A stretch of DNA of 14,172 nt from Thermoplasmata archaeon (GCA_021163175.1 JAGGXG010000110.1:1-14172); one strand, 5' to 3'. Positions 1 to 5,454 are shown, counted from the first letter of the stretch. A program made the numbers and translations. Notes: a model not told the origin generated them from the letters alone.

Positions 1-84
1 AACACTCGCTATTGGCGCCTTCAACTCCTTTGCCAGATTTTTTGCAAGCATCGGCGATGAAGAGCCAGCTATTATTTTCTTCAT
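1..84 (-). CDS. prs: Ribose-phosphate pyrophosphokinase (PRPP synthetase), N-terminal fragment
   Basis: The minus strand reads 28 codons from ATG at 84 to the window edge. The peptide starts MKKIIAGSSSPMLAKNLAKE, which matches the N-terminus of archaeal PRPP synthetases: a first beta strand, then a G-S-x-S-x-x-L-A turn and helix. The enzyme makes PRPP from ribose 5-phosphate and ATP in the cytosol, for purine, pyrimidine, His and Trp synthesis. All catalytic motifs lie outside the window, so the call rests on this short signature. A weak TATA-like stretch (TTAAAAAT, minus strand 110-103) lies about 26 nt upstream, as expected for a leaderless start. The gene diverges from S8e. Its product would feed PurQ and PurC, and the HPS fusion at 3267 could supply its pentose. 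Confidence 0.7.
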   Translation of the reverse strand, partial: MKKIIAGSSSPMLAKNLAKELKAPIASV

Positions 85-133
85 GATTTGAATCGCTGCA
101 GCATTTTTAATTTTTTCAATAAGAATCCAAAAC

Positions 134-144
134 TTTATTTATAA
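134..144 (+). promoter_or_regulatory. TATA box of the S8e-SRP19 operon
   Basis: TTTATTTATAA begins 27 nt before the S8e ATG at 161. With archaeal TATA-to-start geometry this places transcription initiation at or next to the start codon, so the mRNA should be leaderless. Confidence 0.7.
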
Positions 145-160
145 CATCATATATGCAAGC

Positions 161-553
161 ATGCAATGGCATGGAAGAGCAGGAAGAAAGGAGACTGGCG
201 GTCGTGTGAGGCTTGCAAGGAAGAAAAGGAAATATGAGCTTGGAAGAGATCCACTTCCAGCTGTTATAGGAGAAAAGGTAGCGAGAAAGATAAGGGTGAG
301 GGGAGGAAATTATAAGATACGATTGCTCGCCATTAAATATGCAAATGTTACAAATCCAAAAACGGGCGAGACAAAAAAAGTGGAAATAAAAGATGTTCTT
401 GAAAATCCTGCAAATCCTCATTATGTAAGGCGAGATATAATAACTAAAGGAGCTATAGTCATCACTGACATTGGCAAAGCCCGCATTACATCTCGTCCTG
501 GACAGCACGGCATCGTTAATGCCGTTCTTATAGAAGAAGAAAAGAATGCGTGA
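161..553 (+). CDS. rps8e: 30S ribosomal protein S8e
   Basis: A 130-residue basic protein that is a full-length archaeal S8e. It opens MQWHGRAGRKETGGR, the family's N-terminus, followed by a K/R-rich stretch (RKKRKYELGRDP). Residues 60-110 carry the conserved core with N-P-x-T-G-E-T and, near the end, R-x-T-S-R-P-G-Q-H-G. It binds 16S rRNA in the small subunit of archaeal and eukaryotic ribosomes. The start at 161 is set by homology and by the TATA box 27 nt upstream. A nearby ATG at 153 is out of frame. The 3' end overlaps the SRP19 start by 8 nt, so the two are co-transcribed and probably translationally coupled. Confidence 0.97.
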   Translation: MQWHGRAGRKETGGRVRLARKKRKYELGRDPLPAVIGEKVARKIRVRGGNYKIRLLAIKYANVTNPKTGETKKVEIKDVLENPANPHYVRRDIITKGAIVITDIGKARITSRPGQHGIVNAVLIEEEKNA

Positions 554-830
554 TAAAATAGTTTTATGGCCCATCTATTTTGACAGCCACACGCCGCGCA
601 AATGGCGCAAGGTGGCGAAAAGCATCGCTGTTGTAAATCCAACCATAGACGAAATTTTTAAAGCAGCGAAAAAGCTTGGATTGAATCCAATAAAGGTTGA
701 GAAGGCTCATCCAGCAAGATGGTGGCGCAAGGAAGGATGTGTTTTAATTGAAAAAAAGGGAAAGAAGGCGGAGATAATAAAAAAAATTGCAGAGATAATA
801 AAAGAGGAAAGAAGCAAGAAAAAAGTGTAG
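546..830 (+). CDS. srp19: Signal recognition particle 19 kDa protein (SRP19)
   Basis: A 94-residue protein of normal archaeal SRP19 length. Residues 5-20 (IVLWPIYFDSHTPRKW) are the family's signature strand, followed by R-K-V-A-K-S and, further on, N-P-T-I-x-E-I with A-A-K-K-L-G-L. Its C-terminal helix is Lys-rich. SRP19 clamps helices 6 and 8 of 7S RNA so that SRP54 can bind, in co-translational targeting to the membrane. The ATG lies inside the end of S8e (8-nt overlap) with only a weak purine-rich stretch upstream, so re-initiation after S8e is likely. The S8e-SRP19 neighbourhood is a familiar archaeal arrangement. A small dyad follows the stop codon. Confidence 0.95.
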   Translation: MRDKIVLWPIYFDSHTPRKWRKVAKSIAVVNPTIDEIFKAAKKLGLNPIKVEKAHPARWWRKEGCVLIEKKGKKAEIIKKIAEIIKEERSKKKV

Positions 831-834
831 CTCA

Positions 835-849
835 AGGGTAAATTACCCT
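835..849. other. Short perfect dyad after SRP19
   Basis: AGGGTAAATTACCCT has 7-bp arms around one central base, starting 5 nt after the SRP19 stop. It could form a small RNA hairpin at the transcript end or be a protein-binding site. There is no T-tract after it, so a terminator role is uncertain. Confidence 0.4.
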
Positions 850-891
850 GCTTTAAATTATCTATCTCACAAATCGCAAAACAAAGGCTGC

Positions 892-920
892 ATAGTATCG
901 ATATAACATAAACTAAGTAT
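892..920 (+). repeat. Island repeat, copy 1
   Basis: The 29 bases start ATAGTATCGA and end TAAACTAAGTAT. They match copy 2 (987-1015) at 26 of 29 positions in direct orientation, 95 bp apart. The whole 831-1076 gap is AT-rich and has no convincing gene; these two copies are its main content. Confidence 0.8.
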
Positions 921-986
921 ATGATAAGCCGATAATTGTTGACCCACCTTACCATATAGTTTTGCAAAAGTAAATATGATGATTAT

Positions 987-1022
987 ATAGTATCGAAACA
1001 AGATAAACTAAGTATTGCAAAT
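987..1022 (+). repeat. Island repeat, copy 2 (longest form)
   Basis: The core starts ATAGTATCGA and runs through TAAACTAAGTAT to TGCAAAT. It shares 26/29 positions with copy 1, 18/23 with copy 3 (2429-2451), and 24/34 ungapped with copy 4 (3194-3227). It ends 55 nt before the membrane-protein ORF at 1077. Confidence 0.8.
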
Positions 1023-1076
1023 ATGTAGACCATCATTAAAACAAAAGATTGATAATATCTGGCTCATGTATTAAAG

Positions 1077-1283
1077 ATGTCATATGCTGGATGGTTCTTG
1101 GTTGAGCTATATTACATGATGAAAAGATTCGGAAAGAAAAGGATTGGAAAAGTCACCAATTCAATTATTGGCATTCTTCTTTTCATTTTTGCTTTGTTCC
1201 TTCTTGGGCAAAACATCCTTCTATCATTATTTTTCTTTATTCTTGCCATTTTTATTTTCATGAAAACGGTTTTGATTCGATGA
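1077..1283 (+). CDS. Small two-helix membrane protein, unknown function
   Basis: A 68-residue product that I do not recognise. Residues 14-25 are strongly basic (MMKRFGKKRIGK). Two hydrophobic segments follow at about 29-45 and 47-63, separated by a short G-Q-N turn, so both ends probably face the cytoplasm. A weak TATA-like GATAATAT (1051-1058) lies about 26 nt upstream of the ATG. Met14 or Met15 are alternative starts that would keep both helices. Its TGA stop is one end of a perfect dyad shared with the convergent gene at 1296. Lying in the recombinase island, it may be cargo. The hydrophobic composition and plausible topology argue for a real gene; no family match supports it. Confidence 0.45.
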   Translation: MSYAGWFLVELYYMMKRFGKKRIGKVTNSIIGILLFIFALFLLGQNILLSLFFFILAIFIFMKTVLIR

Positions 1284-1298
1284 ATTTTGTTAAATTCA
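1281..1298. terminator. Dyad joining two convergent stop codons
   Basis: TGAATTTTGTTAAATTCA is a perfect 7-bp inverted repeat with a TGTT loop. Its first three bases are the plus-strand stop of the ORF at 1077, and its last three, on the complement, are the minus-strand stop of the ORF at 1296. It may act as a bidirectional 3'-end hairpin. It is AT-rich, so RNA stability would be modest. Confidence 0.5.
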
Positions 1299-1493
1299 TT
1301 CTTCAATTTGTTTTAGCTTGTAATAGCAATACATTATACCAAAAACACCTATTGCAAGCGTTAAAATAAGGATAAATAAATGGAATAAGGAAGAATAATT
1401 TTTATTCAAAATTTTAGGAATGGCATCGATATGTAGTATTAACCATATTATTGATAGGATAAGCAATGTCGTCCATTTTCTTTTCCAGCTCAT
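1296..1493 (-). CDS. Small two-helix membrane protein downstream of the recombinase
   Basis: A 65-residue protein of unknown function. It has a basic N-terminus (MSWKRKW), a first hydrophobic helix at about 8-24, a polar linker with K-I-L-N-K-N, a second helix at about 36-56, and a charged tail (KLKQIEE). It starts 3 nt after the recombinase stop on the same strand, so it should be co-transcribed and translationally coupled to it. That tight coupling makes it a likely partner or passenger of the recombinase. It converges on the other small two-helix protein (1077-1283), but I see no clear residue similarity between them beyond general architecture. Confidence 0.6.
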   Translation of the reverse strand: MSWKRKWTTLLILSIIWLILHIDAIPKILNKNYSSLFHLFILILTLAIGVFGIMYCYYKLKQIEE

Positions 1494-1496
1494 TTT

Positions 1497-2339
1497 TCAC
1501 TTCAGGAATTTTTTCTTTCCATTTTCAATGATGAATATCTTTCCCTTCTTTTTTGCTTTCTTCCATTTTAGCTTTTGCACTTCATTGAATTCCTCGATGC
1601 TTACAATGGCTTTATGCCCTCCTTTAAACAGAATATCATCCCATTCAATGTATCCGCAATATATAGGGTTGGACAAAATTCTTGCCACAGTCTTTTTTCC
1701 CCAGTTACCACCTTTCTTTGTTTTTATTCCATTTTTATTCAGCCAATCCTCAATTTCCTTCAAACTATCGCCATGAAGATACATCTCGAACATTTTTTTA
1801 ACAACGTTTGCCTCCTGGTCTACAAGAAAGAGATTTCCATTGTTATATATGTAGCCATATGGCGGCGGCGAGCCCAGCATGCCCGCTCCCTGCTTCGCCT
1901 TTTGGCGCATGCCATCATAGACACGCTCGCCAATCTGCTCACTTTCAAGTTGGGCTATCCTCTGAATTATATCCATGACAAAACGCCCCATTGCCGTGCT
2001 TGTGTCTAGGCTTTCAGTCATTGAAACAAATTCCTTGCCTTTTTTTCGCAACTCTTCCATCATGAGCATGAAGTTTTTGCTGTTGCGATGAATCCTGTCC
2101 ATTTTCATGACCAAAAGCACATCCCATTTTGGCATGTCTTCCATCATTTTTCTGTAAGCAGGGCGATTAGTATTTCTTCCACTATAGCCATCATCAATAT
2201 ACTCGCCCACAATACTCCATCCTCTTGCCTTGCAATAGCTACGCAACTTTTCCAATTGCGAAGCCAAGCTAAAACCTTCTTTTGCCTGATCCTCTGTGCT
2301 AACGCGAGCATATATGGCAACTTTCTTTACTTCTTCCAT
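1497..2339 (-). CDS. Serine site-specific recombinase, short form (resolvase + recombinase domains)
   Basis: A 280-residue protein. Residues 5-140 are the resolvase catalytic domain: A-R-V-S-T-E-D-Q with nucleophile Ser14 and Arg12, D-D-G-Y-S-G at 49-54, and M-D-R-I-H-R with Asp81, Arg82 and Arg85. A long helix follows at about 128-150. Residues 157-245 match the DNA-binding recombinase domain of large serine recombinases: P-P-P-Y-G-Y at 158-163 and I-L-S-N-P-I-Y-C-G-Y at 221-230. It ends soon after in a Lys-rich tail. The zinc-ribbon and coiled-coil of typical large serine integrases (usually well over 400 residues) are absent; only Cys36 and Cys228 occur. Such enzymes cut and rejoin DNA at short dyad sites to integrate, excise or invert segments. 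A 26-bp dyad lies just upstream of its start and related repeats flank the locus. The frame is intact and probably functional. Confidence 0.92.
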   Translation of the reverse strand: MEEVKKVAIYARVSTEDQAKEGFSLASQLEKLRSYCKARGWSIVGEYIDDGYSGRNTNRPAYRKMMEDMPKWDVLLVMKMDRIHRNSKNFMLMMEELRKKGKEFVSMTESLDTSTAMGRFVMDIIQRIAQLESEQIGERVYDGMRQKAKQGAGMLGSPPPYGYIYNNGNLFLVDQEANVVKKMFEMYLHGDSLKEIEDWLNKNGIKTKKGGNWGKKTVARILSNPIYCGYIEWDDILFKGGHKAIVSIEEFNEVQKLKWKKAKKKGKIFIIENGKKKFLK

Positions 2340-2345
2340 ATTATC

Positions 2346-2371
2346 GTGTCCAACGGTAGTCCGTAAGACAC
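2346..2371. promoter_or_regulatory. 26-bp dyad upstream of the recombinase: candidate crossover site or operator
   Basis: The outer arms are GTGTC (2346-2350) and GACAC (2367-2371). The inner arms are ACGG (2353-2356) and CCGT (2361-2364). Spacers are CA and AA, and the centre is TAGT. The dyad fills the space between the recombinase TATA box (2371-2379) and its ATG (2339). The size and non-palindromic central AG resemble serine-invertase crossover sites, which are 26 bp; an autoregulatory operator would look the same. Confidence 0.6.
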
Positions 2372-2379
2372 TATATTTT
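2371..2379 (-). promoter_or_regulatory. Probable TATA box of the recombinase gene
   Basis: On the minus strand AAAATATAG lies 32-40 nt upstream of the recombinase ATG, implying a short leader of roughly 8-13 nt. The 26-bp dyad occupies the start region, so a protein bound there would block initiation. Confidence 0.5.
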
Positions 2380-2428
2380 GTGGCAATATAAGCATTGCTA
2401 AATTTTTTTGTATTGCATAAAGAAAAAC

Positions 2429-2451
2429 ATAGTATTGCAAGTAGCTAAACT
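2429..2451 (+). repeat. Island repeat, copy 3 (diverged)
   Basis: The segment starts ATAGTATTGCAAG and ends TAAACT. It matches copy 2 at 18 of 23 positions, in the same orientation. It lies in the 287-bp gap between the recombinase and the methyltransferase-like gene. That gap also holds two other ATTGC-TAAA-like pieces (from 2394 and 2412) and the promoters of the flanking genes, but no gene. Confidence 0.55.
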
Positions 2452-2598
2452 GCATTTATTTAGACAGCTTTTTTTCAAAAACTATTTTATTTCGCCTTGC
2501 TGCATTCAATTTTTGGCATAATTTTCATTTTCACCCCCCACTTTTCATTGCAAATTTGCCATTTCGTGAATGTTGCATGCTAACAAATATCAATATAA

Positions 2599-2609
2599 TT
2601 TATTTATTT
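2599..2609 (+). promoter_or_regulatory. TATA box fixing the start of the NAS-like gene
   Basis: TTTATTTATTT begins 28 nt before ATG 2627 and closely resembles the S8e box. It lies inside the longer reading frame that opens at 2570, which argues that the longer frame is not the true gene. Confidence 0.65.
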
Positions 2610-2626
2610 GCCATGCTATACAAAGC

Positions 2627-3169
2627 ATGCGTAGCAAAAGCATGCATGACCATGCATTCATAGCACTTGAGAAATTTTTGAAGCCGTTTCATCGCGCTTA
2701 CATTAACATATATGAAAAAATGACTCTCGAAGAATTTCAAATGGTTCCAATAAATGAAAACAGCAAGGTTATCCATATTGGTTGTGGGCCGATTCCAAAC
2801 ACACTCATCATACTTGCAAAAAACATCCCGGCAAATTATACAGGCATAGATAAAAATAAAGAAGCGGTTGAAATGGCGAGGGAAATGGTGAAAAAATATA
2901 GTTTGGATGTAAAAATTGAGTATGGAGATGCTTTAACATATCCGATCAATGGCTACGATGTTATAATTGTTTCATATGGTGTTGAGCCATATGAAAAGGT
3001 TTTTGATAGAATAAAGAAAGATATGAAAGAAAACGCTTTTGTTGTCTACAGAAAGCAATGGGACTTCCTGGATTTTATATATAAAAAAGGCCTGCCCTCC
3101 GGTTTTAAAATAATGGCTCAGCACAAAAGGCGGGATTTAATAAAATCATATCTTCTCAAAAAAGTTTAA
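2627..3169 (+). CDS. SAM-binding protein resembling nicotianamine synthase / class I methyltransferase
   Basis: A 180-residue protein from ATG 2627. A Rossmann-type SAM site is clear: K-V-I-H-I-G-C-G-P-I-P-N-T at 47-59, an acidic strand end at Y-T-G-I-D-K-N (Asp75), and E-Y-G-D (Asp101), then D-V-I-I-V-S-Y-G at 111-118. The G-C-G-P-I-P-x-T loop followed by I-I-L-A-K recalls the G-S-G-P-x-P-x-T loop of nicotianamine synthase, which condenses aminocarboxypropyl groups from SAM, more than an ordinary methyltransferase G-x-G-x-G. Family membership is therefore likely, but the substrate is unknown. Archaeal NAS-like enzymes make metal-chelating thermonicotianamine. In-frame Met at 2570 is possible, but the TATA box lies inside that extension. 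The gene is monocistronic within the repeat-bearing island. Confidence 0.7.
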   Translation: MRSKSMHDHAFIALEKFLKPFHRAYINIYEKMTLEEFQMVPINENSKVIHIGCGPIPNTLIILAKNIPANYTGIDKNKEAVEMAREMVKKYSLDVKIEYGDALTYPINGYDVIIVSYGVEPYEKVFDRIKKDMKENAFVVYRKQWDFLDFIYKKGLPSGFKIMAQHKRRDLIKSYLLKKV

Positions 3170-3193
3170 ATAAAACAAATACTAAGTGTATTC

Positions 3194-3227
3194 AGTATCG
3201 ATACTAAGTTGTCTTAGATTTGCAAAT
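3194..3227 (+). repeat. Island repeat, copy 4, with internal palindromes
   Basis: It starts AGTATCGATACT, a perfect 12-bp palindrome (3194-3205), followed by CTAAGTTGTCTTAG, a dyad with 5-bp arms (3204-3217), and ends TTTGCAAAT. Against copy 2 it matches 24 of 34 positions without gaps. It ends 12 nt before the HPS TATA box, where an activator or repressor could act. The right edge of the island probably lies here. Confidence 0.6.
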
Positions 3228-3239
3228 GGCGAACAACCA

Positions 3240-3250
3240 TTTTTAATAAT
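3240..3250 (+). promoter_or_regulatory. TATA box of the HPS-RraA gene
   Basis: TTTTTAATAAT begins 27 nt before ATG 3267. This supports the shorter start over the in-frame ATG at 3186, which lies upstream of the box. Confidence 0.65.
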
Positions 3251-3266
3251 GCTTCAATTTAATACC

Positions 3267-4538
3267 ATGGCATTGTTGCAGGTTGCGCTGGATCTAATAA
3301 ATGGAAAGCGAGCCATTCAAATTGCAAAAGAAGCTTTGGAGGGGGGCGCCGACTGGCTGGAGGCTGGCACGCCCCTTATCAAAGCAGAGGGGATGGAGAT
3401 TGTTAGGCAGCTGAGCAGGCTTGGGAAGGTTGTTGCGGACATGAAAACAATGGATGTTGGGAGCGTCGAGGCAGAGATGGTCGCCAAGGCGGGAGCAAGC
3501 GTTATATCGATTCTGGGGCTTGCGAGCGATGAGACAGTAAAGGAAGTTGTTGAGGCGGCAAGGAAGTATGGTATCGAGGTCATGGTGGATTTACTGGGCG
3601 TGAAAGACGTGGAGAGAAGGGCAAAAGAAGTTGAAAAACTTGGCGTTGATTACATCTGTGTTCATACAGGCATAGATGAACAGATGCTTGGAGAAAGTGT
3701 ATTTGATGCTCTTGAAAAAGTTGCGAGAGTGTGTAGCATTCCAGTAGCTGTTGCAGGTGGTATAAATAGCGAAACTGCTGGCGAGGCTGTAAGAAAGGGA
3801 GCGAGCATTGTCATTGTTGGAGGAGCTATCATAAAAGCTGAAAAGGTTAAAGAAGCGACGCAAAACATAAAAAAAGCTATGCAGGGAGCAAGGATAGAAA
3901 GCAAGTTGTTCAGGAAGTATAAGAGCGAGGAGATAAAAAAGGCATTCAAAATGGTTTCAACCTGCAACATATGTGATGCAATGCACAATAGGGGGGCGAT
4001 GCGAGGAATAAAGCCATTGAAAGCTGGTTATAAAATGGCAGGGAAAGCTTTGACTGTCCGCACAATTGATGGAGACTGGGCTAAAGTCATAGAAGCCATA
4101 GATATGGCAGATGAAAATACAATCATAGTTGTTGAGGAGCATGGAGATAAAGCTATATGGGGTGAGCTCGCCACCAATAGTGCTGTGGTTAAAAAAATAG
4201 AAGGCGTCGTTATAGATGGCTCAATAAGGGATGTTGACCACATAAAAAAGCTTGATATTCCTGTCTTTTATCGAAACATAAATCCTGAGGCGGGAGAACC
4301 AAAAGGATATGGAGAAATTGGCACGGAAATAAAATGCGGAGGGCAGGTTGTCAAAAAAGGAGACTGGATTGTGGGCGATGACAATGGCGTTGTTGCTATT
4401 CCAAAAGAAATTGCTGTTGAAATTGCCAACAGGGCTATGAATGTAATGGAAAGAGAAAATAGAATAAGAGAGGAAATAAGAAGAGGCAGCAGTCTTGCAA
4501 AAGTACTCGAGTTAAGAAAATGGGAGAAGGCAAGGTAG
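3267..4538 (+). CDS. hps: Bifunctional 3-hexulose-6-phosphate synthase / RraA-like fusion
   Basis: A 423-residue fusion. Residues 1-207 are hexulose-6-phosphate synthase of the OMP-decarboxylase barrel superfamily: L-Q-V-A-L-D-L with Asp9, L-E-A-G-T-P with Glu32, A-D-M-K-T-M-D with Asp58, Lys60 and Asp63, His133, and phosphate-binding A-G-G-I-N and V-G-G-A-I near the end. Residues 215-415 are an RraA/aldolase-like domain, with G-E-L-A at 299-302 and D-G-S-I-R-D-V-D at 317-324. HPS joins formaldehyde to ribulose 5-phosphate. In archaea without an oxidative pentose pathway it runs in reverse to supply ribulose 5-phosphate for PRPP and nucleotides, which fits prs, purQ and purC nearby. The role of the RraA part is not established; proposals include aldolase or decarboxylase chemistry. 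The start follows the family N-terminus MALLQVALDL and the TATA box. The partner isomerase (PHI) is not in the window. Confidence 0.9.
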   Translation: MALLQVALDLINGKRAIQIAKEALEGGADWLEAGTPLIKAEGMEIVRQLSRLGKVVADMKTMDVGSVEAEMVAKAGASVISILGLASDETVKEVVEAARKYGIEVMVDLLGVKDVERRAKEVEKLGVDYICVHTGIDEQMLGESVFDALEKVARVCSIPVAVAGGINSETAGEAVRKGASIVIVGGAIIKAEKVKEATQNIKKAMQGARIESKLFRKYKSEEIKKAFKMVSTCNICDAMHNRGAMRGIKPLKAGYKMAGKALTVRTIDGDWAKVIEAIDMADENTIIVVEEHGDKAIWGELATNSAVVKKIEGVVIDGSIRDVDHIKKLDIPVFYRNINPEAGEPKGYGEIGTEIKCGGQVVKKGDWIVGDDNGVVAIPKEIAVEIANRAMNVMERENRIREEIRRGSSLAKVLELRKWEKAR

Positions 4539-4612
4539 CGGGCTCGGGGGGATTCGAACCCCCGACCATCTGGTTAAAAGCCAGATGCTCTACCTAGCTG
4601 AGCTACGAGCCC
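4539..4612 (-). tRNA. tRNA-Lys (anticodon UUU)
   Basis: The minus strand folds to a 74-nt cloverleaf: acceptor GGGCTCG/CGAGCCC, T8-A9, D stem GCTC/GAGC with loop AGCTAGGTA, anticodon stem TCTGG/CCAGA with loop CTTTTAA (anticodon TTT), five-base variable loop TGGTC, and T stem GGGGG/CCCCC with loop TTCGAAT. Discriminator G73 is usual for archaeal tRNA-Lys. No CCA is encoded and no intron is seen. The 3' end directly abuts the stop codon of the convergent HPS-RraA gene. Confidence 0.97.
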
Positions 4613-4633
4613 CTTTTCAAACATATAGCACAG

Positions 4634-4643
4634 TTATATAAAA
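4634..4643 (-). promoter_or_regulatory. TATA box of tRNA-Lys
   Basis: TTTTATATAA on the minus strand lies 22-31 nt upstream of the tRNA 5' end at 4612. The 79-bp gap to purQ therefore holds two divergent promoters. Confidence 0.65.
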
Positions 4644-4664
4644 TTTTTTCAAATGCCACTACAA

Positions 4665-4674
4665 TTTTTATATT
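4665..4674 (+). promoter_or_regulatory. TATA box of the purQ operon
   Basis: TTTTTATATT begins 27 nt before the GTG start at 4692, the same spacing as at the other first genes here, and supports a leaderless GTG start. Confidence 0.65.
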
Positions 4675-4691
4675 GATGCAATATTACCTTT

Positions 4692-5453
4692 GTGGAAGAG
4701 ATAAAAGTGGCTTTGATAAGAATGGAGGGAACGAATTGTGAGGAAGAAAGCTTTTATGCATTTAAAGAGCTTGGAGTCAAGCCAGAATATGTTCATGTTA
4801 AGGAGCTTGAGACAGGAAAGAGAAAAATATTTGATTACGATGGAATATTTATTCCAGGCGGATTTTCAGCTGGCGACTATGTGCGGGCTGGCGCCATTTT
4901 TGCCGCCCGTTTGAAGGCTGCCATCATGGATGATTTAAAAAGGTATATTGAAGATGGCTACCCCATTATGGGAATATGCAATGGCTTCCAAGTTTTGATA
5001 GAACTGGGCATTTTACCGGCTTTGAATGGAATAAGCGATGAGCCAGAAGCCTGTCTGGCTGCAAATGACTCAAACAAATTTGAGTGCCGTCCAACATTCA
5101 TAAGGCATGAAGGAAATAGCAGGATAACGAGGAATGTTCCAGTTGGAAAAATCGGAATTATTCCATGTGCCCATGCAGAAGGGAAGTTAATGTTTAAAAA
5201 TGAGGAATATGCTGAAGAAGCTGAAAAACTGGTTGTCTTTAGATATGTCGATGAAAAAGGGAATCTTGCAGGCTATCCATGGAATCCAAATGGCTCATAC
5301 AAAAACATAGCTGGAATCAGCAATCCTGATGGCAATATTTTGGGCATGATGCCACATCCAGAAAGAGCTTTTCATCCATGGCAGGGTTTGTATGGAAGAC
5401 CGGATGGCAGAGAAATTTTTGAAGGATTTATCGATTACATAAAAAGAAGATAA
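4692..5453 (+). CDS. purQ: Phosphoribosylformylglycinamidine synthase, glutaminase subunit PurQ
   Basis: A 253-residue class I glutamine amidotransferase. The nucleophile elbow is P-I-M-G-I-C-N-G-F-Q with Cys96, and the His-Glu pair is His222 and Glu224 in M-P-H-P-E-R-A-F-H-P-W. The oxyanion strand I-P-G-G-F-S-A-G-D-Y is at 54-63. PurQ releases ammonia from glutamine for the FGAR-to-FGAM step of purine synthesis and works with PurL and PurS, neither of which is in the window. Translation starts at GTG 4692, because M-E-E-I-K-V-A-L-I-R fits the family N-terminus and the TATA box is 27 nt upstream. EndA follows after one base, so purQ heads a purQ-endA-acyP operon. Confidence 0.96.
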   Translation: MEEIKVALIRMEGTNCEEESFYAFKELGVKPEYVHVKELETGKRKIFDYDGIFIPGGFSAGDYVRAGAIFAARLKAAIMDDLKRYIEDGYPIMGICNGFQVLIELGILPALNGISDEPEACLAANDSNKFECRPTFIRHEGNSRITRNVPVGKIGIIPCAHAEGKLMFKNEEYAEEAEKLVVFRYVDEKGNLAGYPWNPNGSYKNIAGISNPDGNILGMMPHPERAFHPWQGLYGRPDGREIFEGFIDYIKRR

Positions 5454-5454
5454 C

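Noticed and set aside
892..1022. CRISPR array
   Set aside because: Only two close copies with no regular spacer series, imperfect repeats and no cas genes.
1420..2009. Plus-strand frames opposite the recombinase (118 and 144 codons)
   Set aside because: Phe/His-rich antisense shadows of a gene with catalytic motifs; no promoter or binding site.
2570..2626. Nineteen-residue N-terminal extension of the NAS-like protein
   Set aside because: The TATA box lies inside it, and the start at 2627 has the same spacing as other first genes.
3186..3266. Twenty-seven-residue extension of the HPS fusion
   Set aside because: It lies in the repeat and TATA region, and the HPS family begins at M-A-L-L-Q-V-A-L-D.
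4539..4612. tRNA-Lys as the integration site of the island
   Set aside because: The island ends near 3230, a complete gene separates it from the tRNA, and no duplicated tRNA 3' segment is seen in the island.
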